DNA of 42,066 bases, taken from the NCBI GenBank assembly GCA_040379385.1, contig JBEILF010000005.1, positions 1 through 42,066 on the forward strand, in the 5' to 3' direction. This DNA comes from UKL13-2 sp040379385. GTDB taxonomy: Bacteria; Pseudomonadota; Gammaproteobacteria; Burkholderiales; Usitatibacteraceae. Numbering within the stretch: position 1 is the first letter of the stretch; each line of letters starts with the position of its first letter. The notes beneath the pieces are model-generated. The model worked only from the letters and a program-made list of their open reading frames with translations. It did no database searches and had not been told where the DNA came from. Position numbers and translations under genes: made by a program. This document shows, piece after piece, positions 33,329 through 41,562 of the stretch.

Positions 33329-34552
33329 CTAGACCACTTGACCCATCTTAAAGATCGGCAAATACATGGCAATGACAAGGCCACCGATGATTACGCCTAA
33401 CACGGCCATGATCAATGGTTCCATCAGGCTAGATATTGCATCAACTGCGTCATCAACTTCACGCTCAAAGAAGTCTGCGACTTTGCCAAGCATGCCGTCA
33501 AGCGCACCCGACTCTTCGCCGATGGCGCACATCTGCAGAACCATATTGGGGAAAACCCCGGCGTTTTGCATGGAAGCCGTAAGGCTGGAACCGGTCGATA
33601 CTTCCTGTTGAATCTTCTTCGTCGCCATCATGTAAACACGATTCCCCGCCGCCCCGGCCACCGAATCGAGCGCTTCGACTAACGGCACCCCCGCAGCAAA
33701 CATGGTCGACAGCGTTCTGGTCCATCGCGCAATCGTCGCCTTGCGTACCATGTCGCCAACGACCGGTGCCTTGAGCATCAATCGATCCATTACAAATTGC
33801 ATTTTTTCACTGCGCTTTAGTGCATTAGTGAACAACCAGGACGCGAGACCGATGCCACCAAAAATCAGCCACCAGTAGGCGGTAAACATCTCGGAAATTT
33901 GCATCACCACCAGGGTAGGTGCCGGAAGGCTTGCACCGAGCCCCTGGAACAGTTCCTTAAACTGCGGGATCACAAAAATCATAATGACCGCAGTAACAAT
34001 GAATGCGACCACAAGAATGGAAACCGGATAAAACAGGGCTTTCTTTATCTTGCCGCGAATGGCCAGCATTTTCTCCTTGTAGGTGGCGAGGCGATCCAAC
34101 AAGGAATCGAGAATACCGGCCTGTTCGCCTGCTTGCACGAGGTTACAAAACAGGTTGTCGAAGTAAAGCGGATACTTTCGGAACGATTGCGCCAAACTGG
34201 AGCCGGTCTCAACTTCTGTCTTGATCTCCAGCAGCAATCTCGTCACCGAAGGGTTGCTATGCCCTTTGGCCACAATATCGAAGGCCTGTAGAAGCGGCAC
34301 ACCGGCTTTCATCATCGTTGCCAGTTGGCGTGTGAAGAACGTGATGTCATTTTCCGTGATCTTCCTGCCTCTGACGCTGGATGCTCTTTTGACCTTGGCG
34401 TTTTGAATGCCTTGCCTGCGCAGCGTTACGTTGACGATGTTCTCACCGGAGGCACGCATCTCCCCCTTTACGAGTTTGCCAGTCTTGTCTTTGCCTTCCC
34501 AAGTGTATAGGTAAACTTTTACATCTTTTGACGGTTTTGCGACAGCAGCCAT
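33329..34552 (-). CDS. pilC: type IV pilus inner-membrane platform protein PilC
   Basis: Polytopic platform protein of the pilus machine (GspF family), 407 residues, full length. Two repeated GspF domains are seen: FFTRQLATMMKAGVPLLQAFDIVA near residue 75 and ARWTRTLSTMFAAGVPLVEALDSVA near 277, with membrane segments around 180-205, 230-250 and 380-403. AAAGGAG precedes the ATG. It lies just downstream of the ruined pilB; no stop or frameshift is seen in pilC itself. Confidence 0.96.
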   Translation of the reverse strand: MAAVAKPSKDVKVYLYTWEGKDKTGKLVKGEMRASGENIVNVTLRRQGIQNAKVKRASSVRGRKITENDITFFTRQLATMMKAGVPLLQAFDIVAKGHSNPSVTRLLLEIKTEVETGSSLAQSFRKYPLYFDNLFCNLVQAGEQAGILDSLLDRLATYKEKMLAIRGKIKKALFYPVSILVVAFIVTAVIMIFVIPQFKELFQGLGASLPAPTLVVMQISEMFTAYWWLIFGGIGLASWLFTNALKRSEKMQFVMDRLMLKAPVVGDMVRKATIARWTRTLSTMFAAGVPLVEALDSVAGAAGNRVYMMATKKIQQEVSTGSSLTASMQNAGVFPNMVLQMCAIGEESGALDGMLGKVADFFEREVDDAVDAISSLMEPLIMAVLGVIIGGLVIAMYLPIFKMGQVV

Positions 34553-34619
34553 GACTTACTCCTTTGATTTGTCTGCGCGCGGCAAGTATCGCGGACTCGA
34601 CAAAACACATACCCCAAGT

Positions 34620-35292
34620 CTATTCATTGGTGACTGACTCCAGCTATTCAAGCGAGATCAGCCCGACTTTGACATTTTTCAAACCAGACCGACATAAAGT
34701 ACGCACTGCTTCGCACACCGCTTGGTCGGCGATGTCAATCGATGTCTTGAATGTCATGATGATTTGCGTCATTTCTTCGGAGATTGGCGCTACTTGATAA
34801 ATGCCCAGACGCCCTTTGTAGCCGCTATTCTTGCATATGTGCCAACCAACCGGCCTACAGGCCTGACGCATGCCGCCGAGATCGTCAGACTCAAAACCAG
34901 CCTGCGGCAGCACGTCCTACAGAATGTCGATTGGTCTTATACAAGAACCTAGTCTAAGTGCTGGCAGCTTATTTGAGTCATCCCATTGAGCATGTTCAGC
35001 AACGCTTGATTTACCCTCTGCGAGGCAATCAGTTTGGTAGCGGCCCGGGTGGTCGGCAACTGCTCTGCATCGACGCCACATAAGTCCGGCGGGGCGCACC
35101 AATAGCTGCTGATGCGAACAATGCCATGTCTGTCGTGGCCAATTTTCTTGGCTGGAGTAACCGCTTGACAGAGCCGACACCCGCTTTGTGGGCCTGCGGT
35201 CGACTCGTATTGGCATCAGTTTGCACATGTTGTCCCCGCCTAACCACCGCACGCGCAAGTGGACTCAGCATTGAAGTTGCGACAGCGGCCAT
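34620..35292 (-). pseudogene. pilB: degraded pilB (type IV pilus extension ATPase), internally deleted
   Basis: Reading down the minus strand from 35292, MAAVATSMLSPLARAVVRRG... to TTDMALFASAAIGAP matches a PilB N-terminus. A frameshift near 35100 then moves the match to another frame (GVDAEQLPTTRAATKLIASQRV, ending near 35010). After that, homology jumps to the C-terminal part (SCIRPIDIL, a TAG at 34919, DVLPQAGF, SGYKGRLGIYQVAPISEEM, DIADQA). The zinc motif's first Cys is Trp (VGWHICKNSGYKGR). A TAG replaces Glu inside SLE-x-LESVTNE just before the natural end. About 670 bases remain of some 1,700; Walker A and B are gone. Short frames in this stretch are fragments, not genes. Confidence 0.88.
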
Positions 35293-35367
35293 AGACTAGT
35301 CACAGAATCCGCAAAGATAGTCAACCAATAACGTCATACTATGTCGATAACTGTTTACAAAGAAGTG

Positions 35368-35973
35368 CTATTTCACCAATGCAGGGCCGACAAGCAGCCG
35401 TTCAATTTCCGACCGCAATTCCGTCGACTCGGGCTCAACACGCGAACCGAACGACGCAACCGTCTTACCGTCTCGGCCAATCAGGTACTTGTGGAAATTC
35501 CACTTCGGCCGCTGCCCGGATGCTCTAGCCAGCGCTTCATGCAACGAATTAGCGGTGCCCTCAACCACGGAAGTTTTGGCCATCATTGGAAACTTTACCT
35601 TGTAGGTGCGCTCACAGAAGTCTGCAACTTCGGCGTTCGAGCCGGGTTCTTGCTTGCCGAAATCATTAGCCGGAAAACCCACCACGACCAAACCGCGGTC
35701 GCGATACTTGTCGGAAATCGCCTGCAACCCTTCATACTGCTTCGTAAAGCCGCAATAACTCGCTGTGTTTACAACGAGCACGACCTTGCCGGCATAGTCA
35801 CACATGTTTTTGGCACCCCCTTGCAGGGTCTCAAACTGGTGGTTCAATAGCGCTGGACACCCTGTGGGCGAGCCGGGCGTCGTTGTCGCAAATACGGATC
35901 CAACCAAACTGGCCGCCGTTGCAACCGTGGCCGCCAAGACCGTTCTCATAAAATCAATTGTTGGTAGGTACAT
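35368..35973 (-). CDS. exported glutathione peroxidase family protein
   Basis: Thiol peroxidase of the GPx family, 201 residues. A hydrophobic leader (about residues 10-30, ending SVFA) indicates export. The catalytic triad is present: Cys in NTASYCGFT (Cys, not selenocysteine), Gln in FPANDFGKQEPG and Trp in KWNFHKYL. A good Shine-Dalgarno site (AAGGAAG) precedes the ATG at 35973; ATG at 35949 is an alternative. Non-seleno bacterial GPx usually use thioredoxin; for an exported form the reductant is unknown. Confidence 0.93.
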   Translation of the reverse strand: MYLPTIDFMRTVLAATVATAASLVGSVFATTTPGSPTGCPALLNHQFETLQGGAKNMCDYAGKVVLVVNTASYCGFTKQYEGLQAISDKYRDRGLVVVGFPANDFGKQEPGSNAEVADFCERTYKVKFPMMAKTSVVEGTANSLHEALARASGQRPKWNFHKYLIGRDGKTVASFGSRVEPESTELRSEIERLLVGPALVK

Positions 35974-36305
35974 ATATGCTCTTCCTTAAGTGGCTTGGGT
36001 TGGCAAAAGATCAGTTTAGCGCCGTCCGATGGCCGCCTCTCCCGATGGCTAGAAAGAATCGCCTTCCTGCTATAATTTTTATTGCGTAAACCATCTATTC
36101 TCCGCAGTGCCGTGCGCGGGTTTGCAGCAGCTTGCTGAATTACGCAGCGTCCGGGATTTTGAATTACGCAGCGTCCGGGATTTCTCGTGGCGGATTGTAT
36201 CGCGAACCATCATTTTGCACTCGCCCTCATCTCAGGCGCATTGACTTTGTGCTTTGGGCTGTGTCTTCGACCAAGCGCTTTTTTCGTTTTTAACTATTGC
36301 ACTGA
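35974..36305. promoter_or_regulatory. divergent intergenic region between the peroxidase gene and hemA
   Basis: 332 bases without a gene. It contains a perfect -10 hexamer TATAAT at 36071-36076 facing hemA with no good -35 at the right distance, and an exact 24-base tandem duplication (36136-36183). The hemA leader from that promoter would be about 220 bases, long enough to hold regulation, but I recognise no known riboswitch. No clear Shine-Dalgarno site precedes the hemA ATG. Confidence 0.45.
36136..36183. repeat. exact 24-bp tandem duplication upstream of hemA
   Basis: 36136-36159 and 36160-36183 are identical and abut: each copy is T, GAATTACGCAGCGTCC, then GGGATTT. A small hairpin (CAGCA/TGCTG, 36125-36137) touches the first copy. 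It may be simple slippage or a doubled regulatory element in the hemA leader. Confidence 0.9.
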
Positions 36306-37595
36306 ATGTCGCTATACGTACTTGGTCTGAATCACCGCACCGCACCGGTCGATATTCGCGAAAGGGTTGCATTTCCGAACGACCGCCAGCGCCCCGCGCT
36401 TGAGGATTTAGTCAGGGCCACTCTCGCCGCTGAGGCAGTATTGGTGTCGACATGTAATCGGACCGAACTCTATTTGCGCGGCAGCGAGGCAGTCCCAAAT
36501 CGGGCCGCGATATGGCTACAGTCGGCACCCAACGCTGTAGGTCTTGATCTAGATCCATATCTCTACACGCTAAAGGACGAGGGTGCCGCGCGCCACGCCT
36601 TCCGCGTCGCCGCAGGACTGGACTCAATGGTGCTCGGTGAGCCGCAGATCCTCGGCCAGATTCGACATTCGGTAAAGGTGGCGGCTGAAGCAGGAACCCT
36701 TGGTGGGCCGCTTGATCGACTATTTCAGGATACATTTCAAGCAGCCAAACACATCCGCACCGACACTGAGATTGGCGCGACATCGGTGAGCATGGCAGCC
36801 GCCGCCCTAAAACTAGCGCAACAGCTCTTTGGTGACCTGCGCGAGGTGAGGCTGCTGCTCATTGGTGTCGGCGAAATGATCAGCCTTGCGGCGACGCACT
36901 TTAGCGCACACTCTCCCAAAGTCATCGTGGTCGCTAATCGTAGCGTATCCCGGGCAAAGACGGTCGCGGCGGAATTCGACACCCCGGACTGCCGAGCAAC
37001 GGCAATTTCACTAAGTGAAGTGCCGGATCGCATACATGAATTCGACGCCGTGATCACCTCCACCGCCTCAAGCCTGCCAATCATCGGCAAGGGTATGATC
37101 GAGAACGCGCTGCGGCTGAGAAAGCGCAAGCCGATGTTTCTCGTTGACCTTGCGGTTCCGCGCGACATTGAAGCCGCAGTAGGCGAGATGGAGGACGTCT
37201 ATCTCTACACACTTGATAGCCTCGGCAAGGTAATACAGCAAAACATGGCGGCACGGGAAGCCGCATTGGTGGCGGCGGAAAAAATCGTTGATACACACGT
37301 TCAGCAATATCAACAGTGGTTCACAGGGCGCAGCACGGTGCCGGTTATCCAACAGCTGCGTAGCCGTGCCGATCACTACCGGAGCGTCGAATTAGAGCGA
37401 GCACAAAAAATGCTCACGCGCGGTGAGAATCCGCAAATTGTGCTCGAACTACTGGCACAAGCGCTTACCAACAAATTTCTTCACCACCCAATGACCGCGC
37501 TCAAACGCGTTTCTGGCGATGAACGCACCGCCCTTGCCGCCGCCTTGGAACAACTGTATCCCCCACCTGCCGCCGACGAGGCCGACGAGCTATGA
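36306..37595 (+). CDS. hemA: glutamyl-tRNA reductase
   Basis: First committed step of tetrapyrrole synthesis by the C5 route, reducing Glu-tRNA to glutamate-1-semialdehyde; 429 residues. It has GLNHRTAPVDIRER, the catalytic Cys50 in STCNRTELY, GLDSMVLGEPQILGQ, the NADPH-binding domain (LLLIGVGEMISL) and the C-terminal dimerisation domain. The ATG at 36306 gives the canonical start. The stop overlaps prfA as ATGA, the hemA-prfA-prmC operon of many proteobacteria. Confidence 0.97.
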   Translation: MSLYVLGLNHRTAPVDIRERVAFPNDRQRPALEDLVRATLAAEAVLVSTCNRTELYLRGSEAVPNRAAIWLQSAPNAVGLDLDPYLYTLKDEGAARHAFRVAAGLDSMVLGEPQILGQIRHSVKVAAEAGTLGGPLDRLFQDTFQAAKHIRTDTEIGATSVSMAAAALKLAQQLFGDLREVRLLLIGVGEMISLAATHFSAHSPKVIVVANRSVSRAKTVAAEFDTPDCRATAISLSEVPDRIHEFDAVITSTASSLPIIGKGMIENALRLRKRKPMFLVDLAVPRDIEAAVGEMEDVYLYTLDSLGKVIQQNMAAREAALVAAEKIVDTHVQQYQQWFTGRSTVPVIQQLRSRADHYRSVELERAQKMLTRGENPQIVLELLAQALTNKFLHHPMTALKRVSGDERTALAAALEQLYPPPAADEADEL

Positions 37596-38677
37596 AAGCC
37601 TCCATTCAACATAAGCTCCAGTCGCTCTCTGACCGTCTACATGAATTAGACCGCCAGCTGGAGGATCCAAACGTTGTTGCCAGCATGGACAACTATCGAA
37701 AAATCACCAAAGAACACGCGGAGATTTCGCCGGTAGTTGCGCTGTATGACGAATACCGCAAGTCTGAGGCAGATGTCGCAGCCGCGCTCGATATGGCAAA
37801 GGACCCGGCTATGCGCGATTTCGCCGATGAGGAAATCAAAGCTAGCCGTGCGCGCCTCGAAGAAATTGAGATTTCTTTACAGAAAGCCTTGTTGCCAAAG
37901 GACCCCAACGATGAGAAAAACATCTTTATCGAGATTCGAGGCGGCACCGGCGGCGACGAATCAGCGCTGTTTGCGGGGGACTTGTTTCGGATGTACACGC
38001 GTTACGCCGAGCGTCAAGGGTGGCAGGTCGAAATCATTTCCGAATCCCACGGCGAAGTCGGTGGCTACAAAGAGGTTATCGCGCGCATTGTTGGCCAAGG
38101 CGCGTATTCACGCTTGAAATTTGAATCCGGCGGGCACCGCGTCCAGCGAGTTCCCGCCACAGAGACTCAGGGACGCATTCACACCTCTGCCGCAACGGTG
38201 GCGATCATGGCCGAGGCAGACGATGCCTCCGACGTTGTGATCAATCCATCGGAGGTGCGAGTTGATACGTTCAGAGCATCCGGCGCAGGTGGACAGCACA
38301 TCAACAAGACGGATTCTGCGGTTCGCCTCACCCATATTCCCACCGGCATTGTGGTCGAGTGCCAGGACGGACGCTCTCAGCACAAAAATAAAGAACAGGC
38401 GTTTCGGGTGCTGGCCGCACGCATCAAGGATAAACAAACGCGCGAGCAGCAGGCCAAAGAGGCTGCCGAGCGAAAGTCGCTGATTGGCTCTGGTGATCGA
38501 TCTGAACGGATCCGCACCTACAATTTCCCACAGGGCCGTGTCACCGATCACCGTATCAACCTCACCTTGTACAAAATTGACTTCATCATGGACGGCGATC
38601 TCGCGGACCTCACCAACGCCTTGATTGCTGAACATCAAGCCGAACAACTCGCCTCTCTCAGTGAGAGCGCGCAGTAA
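37592..38677 (+). CDS. prfA: peptide chain release factor 1
   Basis: Terminates translation at UAA and UAG; 361 residues. The codon-reading PAT tripeptide lies at 188-190 and the catalytic GGQ at 233-235 in GAGGQHINKTDSAVR, whose Gln is methylated by PrmC, the next gene. Coupled to hemA. Confidence 0.98.
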   Translation: MKASIQHKLQSLSDRLHELDRQLEDPNVVASMDNYRKITKEHAEISPVVALYDEYRKSEADVAAALDMAKDPAMRDFADEEIKASRARLEEIEISLQKALLPKDPNDEKNIFIEIRGGTGGDESALFAGDLFRMYTRYAERQGWQVEIISESHGEVGGYKEVIARIVGQGAYSRLKFESGGHRVQRVPATETQGRIHTSAATVAIMAEADDASDVVINPSEVRVDTFRASGAGGQHINKTDSAVRLTHIPTGIVVECQDGRSQHKNKEQAFRVLAARIKDKQTREQQAKEAAERKSLIGSGDRSERIRTYNFPQGRVTDHRINLTLYKIDFIMDGDLADLTNALIAEHQAEQLASLSESAQ

Positions 38678-38704
38678 CGCGCCTGGTCGGCAGGGGTCGC
38701 AAGC

Positions 38705-39577
38705 ATGCATGACAATAGCGTTGGGGAACTTCTGGCGGGAGCGCAACGCGTTATTGATCGACGCGATGCGCAATACATGCTTGGCCACTTACTGGGGATG
38801 TCCCGGGCATCGTTAATTGCACACCCTGAGCGTGTACTCTGCACTTCAGCAGCCGCCACCTATCGTGATTGGATCAATCAGCGCGCCAATGGAAAACCCG
38901 TCGCACAGCTCTTAGGGGTGCGGGAATTTTATGGCCGGGTGTTTGGTGTTGATCAACATGTATTGATCCCCCGACCTGAGACAGAAATACTGGTCGAACA
39001 AGCGTTGGCGCGCATTTTCGAGCAAAAACGGCGGGATTTGCCCGCCGAATATGGACTTTCAATTCTTGATCTCGGCACAGGTAGCGGCGCAGTCGCCATC
39101 ACACTCAAGCTCGAAGTACCGGATGCTACTGTCACTGGTGTGGATGTATCCGCGGCCGCCTTGCGTCGCGCGCGCGCCAATGCAGCCACGCTAAACGCGG
39201 CGGTCACGTTTGTTGAGGGTAGCTGGTATTCGCCACTCGCCGACCAGCGCGCGCACCTCATTGTTGCCAACCCACCATATGTGCGCCGCGGCGATCCACA
39301 CCTGACGCAGGGTGATCTTCGGTTTGAACCCATCACGGCCTTAACCGACCAAAGTGACGACGGACTGGCATCGATCCGCACAATTGTTGCGGGTGCCAGT
39401 CAGCACTTGATGCCAAATGGGTGGTTGTTGATTGAACACGGCTACGACCAGGCGCTATTCGTGCGTGACCTCATGACGAGCGCTGGATTGGTTGATGTTG
39501 AAAGTACGCGCGATCTTTCAGCTATAGAACGCGTAACAGCAGGGCGTCGCAAAGATAACGCGTCGAAACCCCTATAA
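38705..39577 (+). CDS. prmC: release factor glutamine methyltransferase PrmC
   Basis: Methylates the GGQ glutamine of RF1 and RF2; 290 residues. An N-terminal helical domain covers about 1-85. The SAM motif is ILDLGTGSGAVAITL and the glutamine-methyltransferase motif NPPY is at 189-192. It lies 27 bases after prfA, which encodes its substrate. Confidence 0.96.
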   Translation: MHDNSVGELLAGAQRVIDRRDAQYMLGHLLGMSRASLIAHPERVLCTSAAATYRDWINQRANGKPVAQLLGVREFYGRVFGVDQHVLIPRPETEILVEQALARIFEQKRRDLPAEYGLSILDLGTGSGAVAITLKLEVPDATVTGVDVSAAALRRARANAATLNAAVTFVEGSWYSPLADQRAHLIVANPPYVRRGDPHLTQGDLRFEPITALTDQSDDGLASIRTIVAGASQHLMPNGWLLIEHGYDQALFVRDLMTSAGLVDVESTRDLSAIERVTAGRRKDNASKPL

Positions 39578-39605
39578 TTTATTGAATCTTTCCGAAGGAA
39601 TCCCC

Positions 39606-39920
39606 ATGAGTACACAAGACAAAATCCGCGAAACAGTCACCAGTCACCCAGTCGTCCTCTACATGAAGGGATCCCCACAGTTCCCCATGTGCGGTTTTTC
39701 CGCAAGTGCGGTGCAGATTCTGAAGGCGAACGGTGTGGATAAGCCATACACAGTTGACGTCCTGCAGGACGAAGACATACGTCAGGGTATCAAGGAATAC
39801 GCCAATTGGCCCACCATCCCTCAGTTGTACGTGAGCGGGGAATTCGTCGGCGGTGCCGATATCCTGCGCGAAATGCACCAGTCGGGTGAGCTGAAGGGGT
39901 TGTTAGACGCCGCCAAGTAA
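39606..39920 (+). CDS. grxD: monothiol glutaredoxin (Grx4/GrxD)
   Basis: Binds and transfers 2Fe-2S clusters; 104 residues with the CGFS active site at 29-32, WPTIPQLY and the glutathione-binding GGADIL. ATG at 39606 has GAAGGAA upstream and gives the standard start MSTQDKIRE; an in-frame start at 39582 would include the ribosome binding site. Usual neighbour of prmC in betaproteobacteria. Confidence 0.97.
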   Translation: MSTQDKIRETVTSHPVVLYMKGSPQFPMCGFSASAVQILKANGVDKPYTVDVLQDEDIRQGIKEYANWPTIPQLYVSGEFVGGADILREMHQSGELKGLLDAAK

Positions 39921-39957
39921 TACTGCCGAATAGAGGCACGCCGCCAGTCGATTTCCT

Positions 39958-40731
39958 TTGACTGAAATCCAAATCTGGGAGTTGGCAGCCATTTTTGTGA
40001 TGGTGGCGATGTTTTACTCGTCAGTCGGTCACGCCGGTGCCTCGGGTTACCTTGCGGCGATGGCGATTGTGGGGGTTGCGCCAGAACTGATGCGCCCCAC
40101 CGCATTGACGCTGAACATCGTGATCGCCGCCTTCACCACTTGGCGGTTTCGCAGCGCAAGATTTTTCGACGCAAGAATCGTCGGTGCATTCCTCGTCGGC
40201 TCCGTGCCGATGGCTTTCATCGGTGGTGGCATCAAACTACCCACCGAAATTTACAAGCTGCTGGTCGGTGTCGTCCTGCTTTGTTCGGCGACGTACCTAG
40301 TTTGGCGCGGCTATGCAAAAAAATTTCGATCCGTGCCGATCGCCGAAACGCCAGTGACCGTGCCAATGTTTATCGCGCCGTTTATCGGCGCGGCGGTGGG
40401 ACTACTATCAGGCCTTACCGGAACCGGCGGCGGCATCTTCCTTTCACCTATCGTTCTGTTGATGGCGTGGGCCGGGCCGAAAGCGACTGCGGGTATCGCC
40501 GCACCGTTTATCATGGTCAACTCGGTCGCTGGATTGAGCGGCGGCCTGTACAAAGGAACGTTTGCCCTGGCGACCATACCCAACGCGGTTGTGCCTCTGT
40601 GTGCCGCTGCGCTGGTTGGCGCAGTTTTGGGCACATGGCTTGGGCTGTACAAACTTTCCAACCGGCTGCTGATTCTTACGCTTGCCTTCGTAATGTTGAT
40701 TGCCGCCGTAAAGTTGCTCGGTCTTACCTGA
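39958..40731 (+). CDS. TSUP/TauE-SafE family membrane permease
   Basis: 257 residues, about eight membrane segments in two repeats (SSVGHAGASGYLAAMAIVG near residue 21 and GLLSGLTGTGGGIFLSPIVLL near 150). TSUP proteins move sulfite, sulfonates, sulfoacetate or other small anions, or export them; the substrate here is not readable. The likely start is TTG at 39958 with no clear ribosome binding site. It lies 37 bases after grxD and about 125 before the tungstate-type permease. Confidence 0.88.
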   Translation: MTEIQIWELAAIFVMVAMFYSSVGHAGASGYLAAMAIVGVAPELMRPTALTLNIVIAAFTTWRFRSARFFDARIVGAFLVGSVPMAFIGGGIKLPTEIYKLLVGVVLLCSATYLVWRGYAKKFRSVPIAETPVTVPMFIAPFIGAAVGLLSGLTGTGGGIFLSPIVLLMAWAGPKATAGIAAPFIMVNSVAGLSGGLYKGTFALATIPNAVVPLCAAALVGAVLGTWLGLYKLSNRLLILTLAFVMLIAAVKLLGLT

Positions 40732-40809
40732 AAAATCGCCTAGCGCGTCGCTGGCAACGCCCGATGCCTAACGTACCCCAAGGGTGAGTAGATGCACGCC
40801 TGATGGGCT

Positions 40810-40838
40810 AGAATTGCAAATTCTTGCATTCTTTTGCA
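40810..40838 (+). promoter_or_regulatory. three TTGCA repeats at 10-base spacing before the tungstate permease
   Basis: TTGCA occurs at 40814, 40824 and 40834, exactly one helical turn apart. The first copy sits in a perfect inverted repeat AGAATT-gca-AATTCT (40810-40824). The array ends 19 bases before the GTG start, a fitting place for an operator. The regulator is not known. Confidence 0.45.
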
Positions 40839-40857
40839 AATAACTGCGGCCTATTGT

Positions 40858-41562
40858 GTGAATAGCCTAACTGACGCATTTGTTGGTGCGCTCCAACTTA
40901 TCCTCAACGCAGATGCGACCCTGCTGTCGATCATTGGGCTGTCGCTGCAAGTGAGTGTGTCGGCAGTCGCACTGGCAAGCGTACTCGGCTTGGCGCTTGG
41001 CTCTCTCATCGCCGTCAGTCGGTTTCCGGGCCGAAGTTTGGTCATCGCCATCCTCAACGCGACGATGGGTCTGCCGCCGGTGGTCATCGGTTTGTTGGTT
41101 TATCTGCTGCTATCCCGTGCCGGCCCAATTGGCACCTATGGACTACTGTTTACGCCAACCGCGATGGTTATTGCACAAGTTATTTTGATCACGCCCATCA
41201 TTGCCGCCCTTTCGCGCCAGACCATCGAGGATGCGTGGCGCGAGTACCGGGAACAGTTAGCCTCACTCGGCATCCGGGGTGTATCGGCTGCCCGGACGCT
41301 ACTTTGGGACTCGCGGTTTTCGCTGGTAACCATCACCCTCGCAGGGCTTGGGCGGGCCTGTGCCGAAGTGGGTGCCGTGATGATTGTCGGCGGCAATATC
41401 GACGGCGTAACACGGGTCATGACGACAGCAATCGCTCTAGAAACCACCAAAGGCGACCTGCCTCTCGCCCTATCGTTGGGAATCGTGCTGGTGTTAATCG
41501 TACTGGCGATCAATATCTTGGCCCAGTCCTTAAAGTCCTTCGCCGAACGCCGCTATGGTTGA
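40858..41562 (+). CDS. tupB: tungstate-type ABC transporter permease
   Basis: Membrane permease of 234 residues with about six membrane segments. The ATPase-contact loop is EDAWREYREQLASLGIRG...LLWDSRFSL, followed by GRACAEVGAVMIVGGNIDGVTRVMTTAI, the signature of TupB-type tungstate permeases. GTG at 40858 gives the family's usual short N-terminus; a TTG at 40834 in the same frame would lie inside the TTGCA array. Its end overlaps the ATPase gene. No TupA binding protein lies upstream. Confidence 0.88.
   Translation: MNSLTDAFVGALQLILNADATLLSIIGLSLQVSVSAVALASVLGLALGSLIAVSRFPGRSLVIAILNATMGLPPVVIGLLVYLLLSRAGPIGTYGLLFTPTAMVIAQVILITPIIAALSRQTIEDAWREYREQLASLGIRGVSAARTLLWDSRFSLVTITLAGLGRACAEVGAVMIVGGNIDGVTRVMTTAIALETTKGDLPLALSLGIVLVLIVLAINILAQSLKSFAERRYG

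Noticed and set aside
34917..35292. Two overlapping open frames (35029-35292 and 34917-35258, minus) that could be called hypothetical genes
   Set aside because: Their pieces line up, in alternating frames, with the N-terminal and C-terminal parts of PilB, so they are fragments of one pseudogene.
40140..40787. Plus-strand open frame of 215 codons overlapping the TSUP gene
   Set aside because: It is a shifted frame of the TSUP permease, rich in Arg, Cys and Trp and without any domain.
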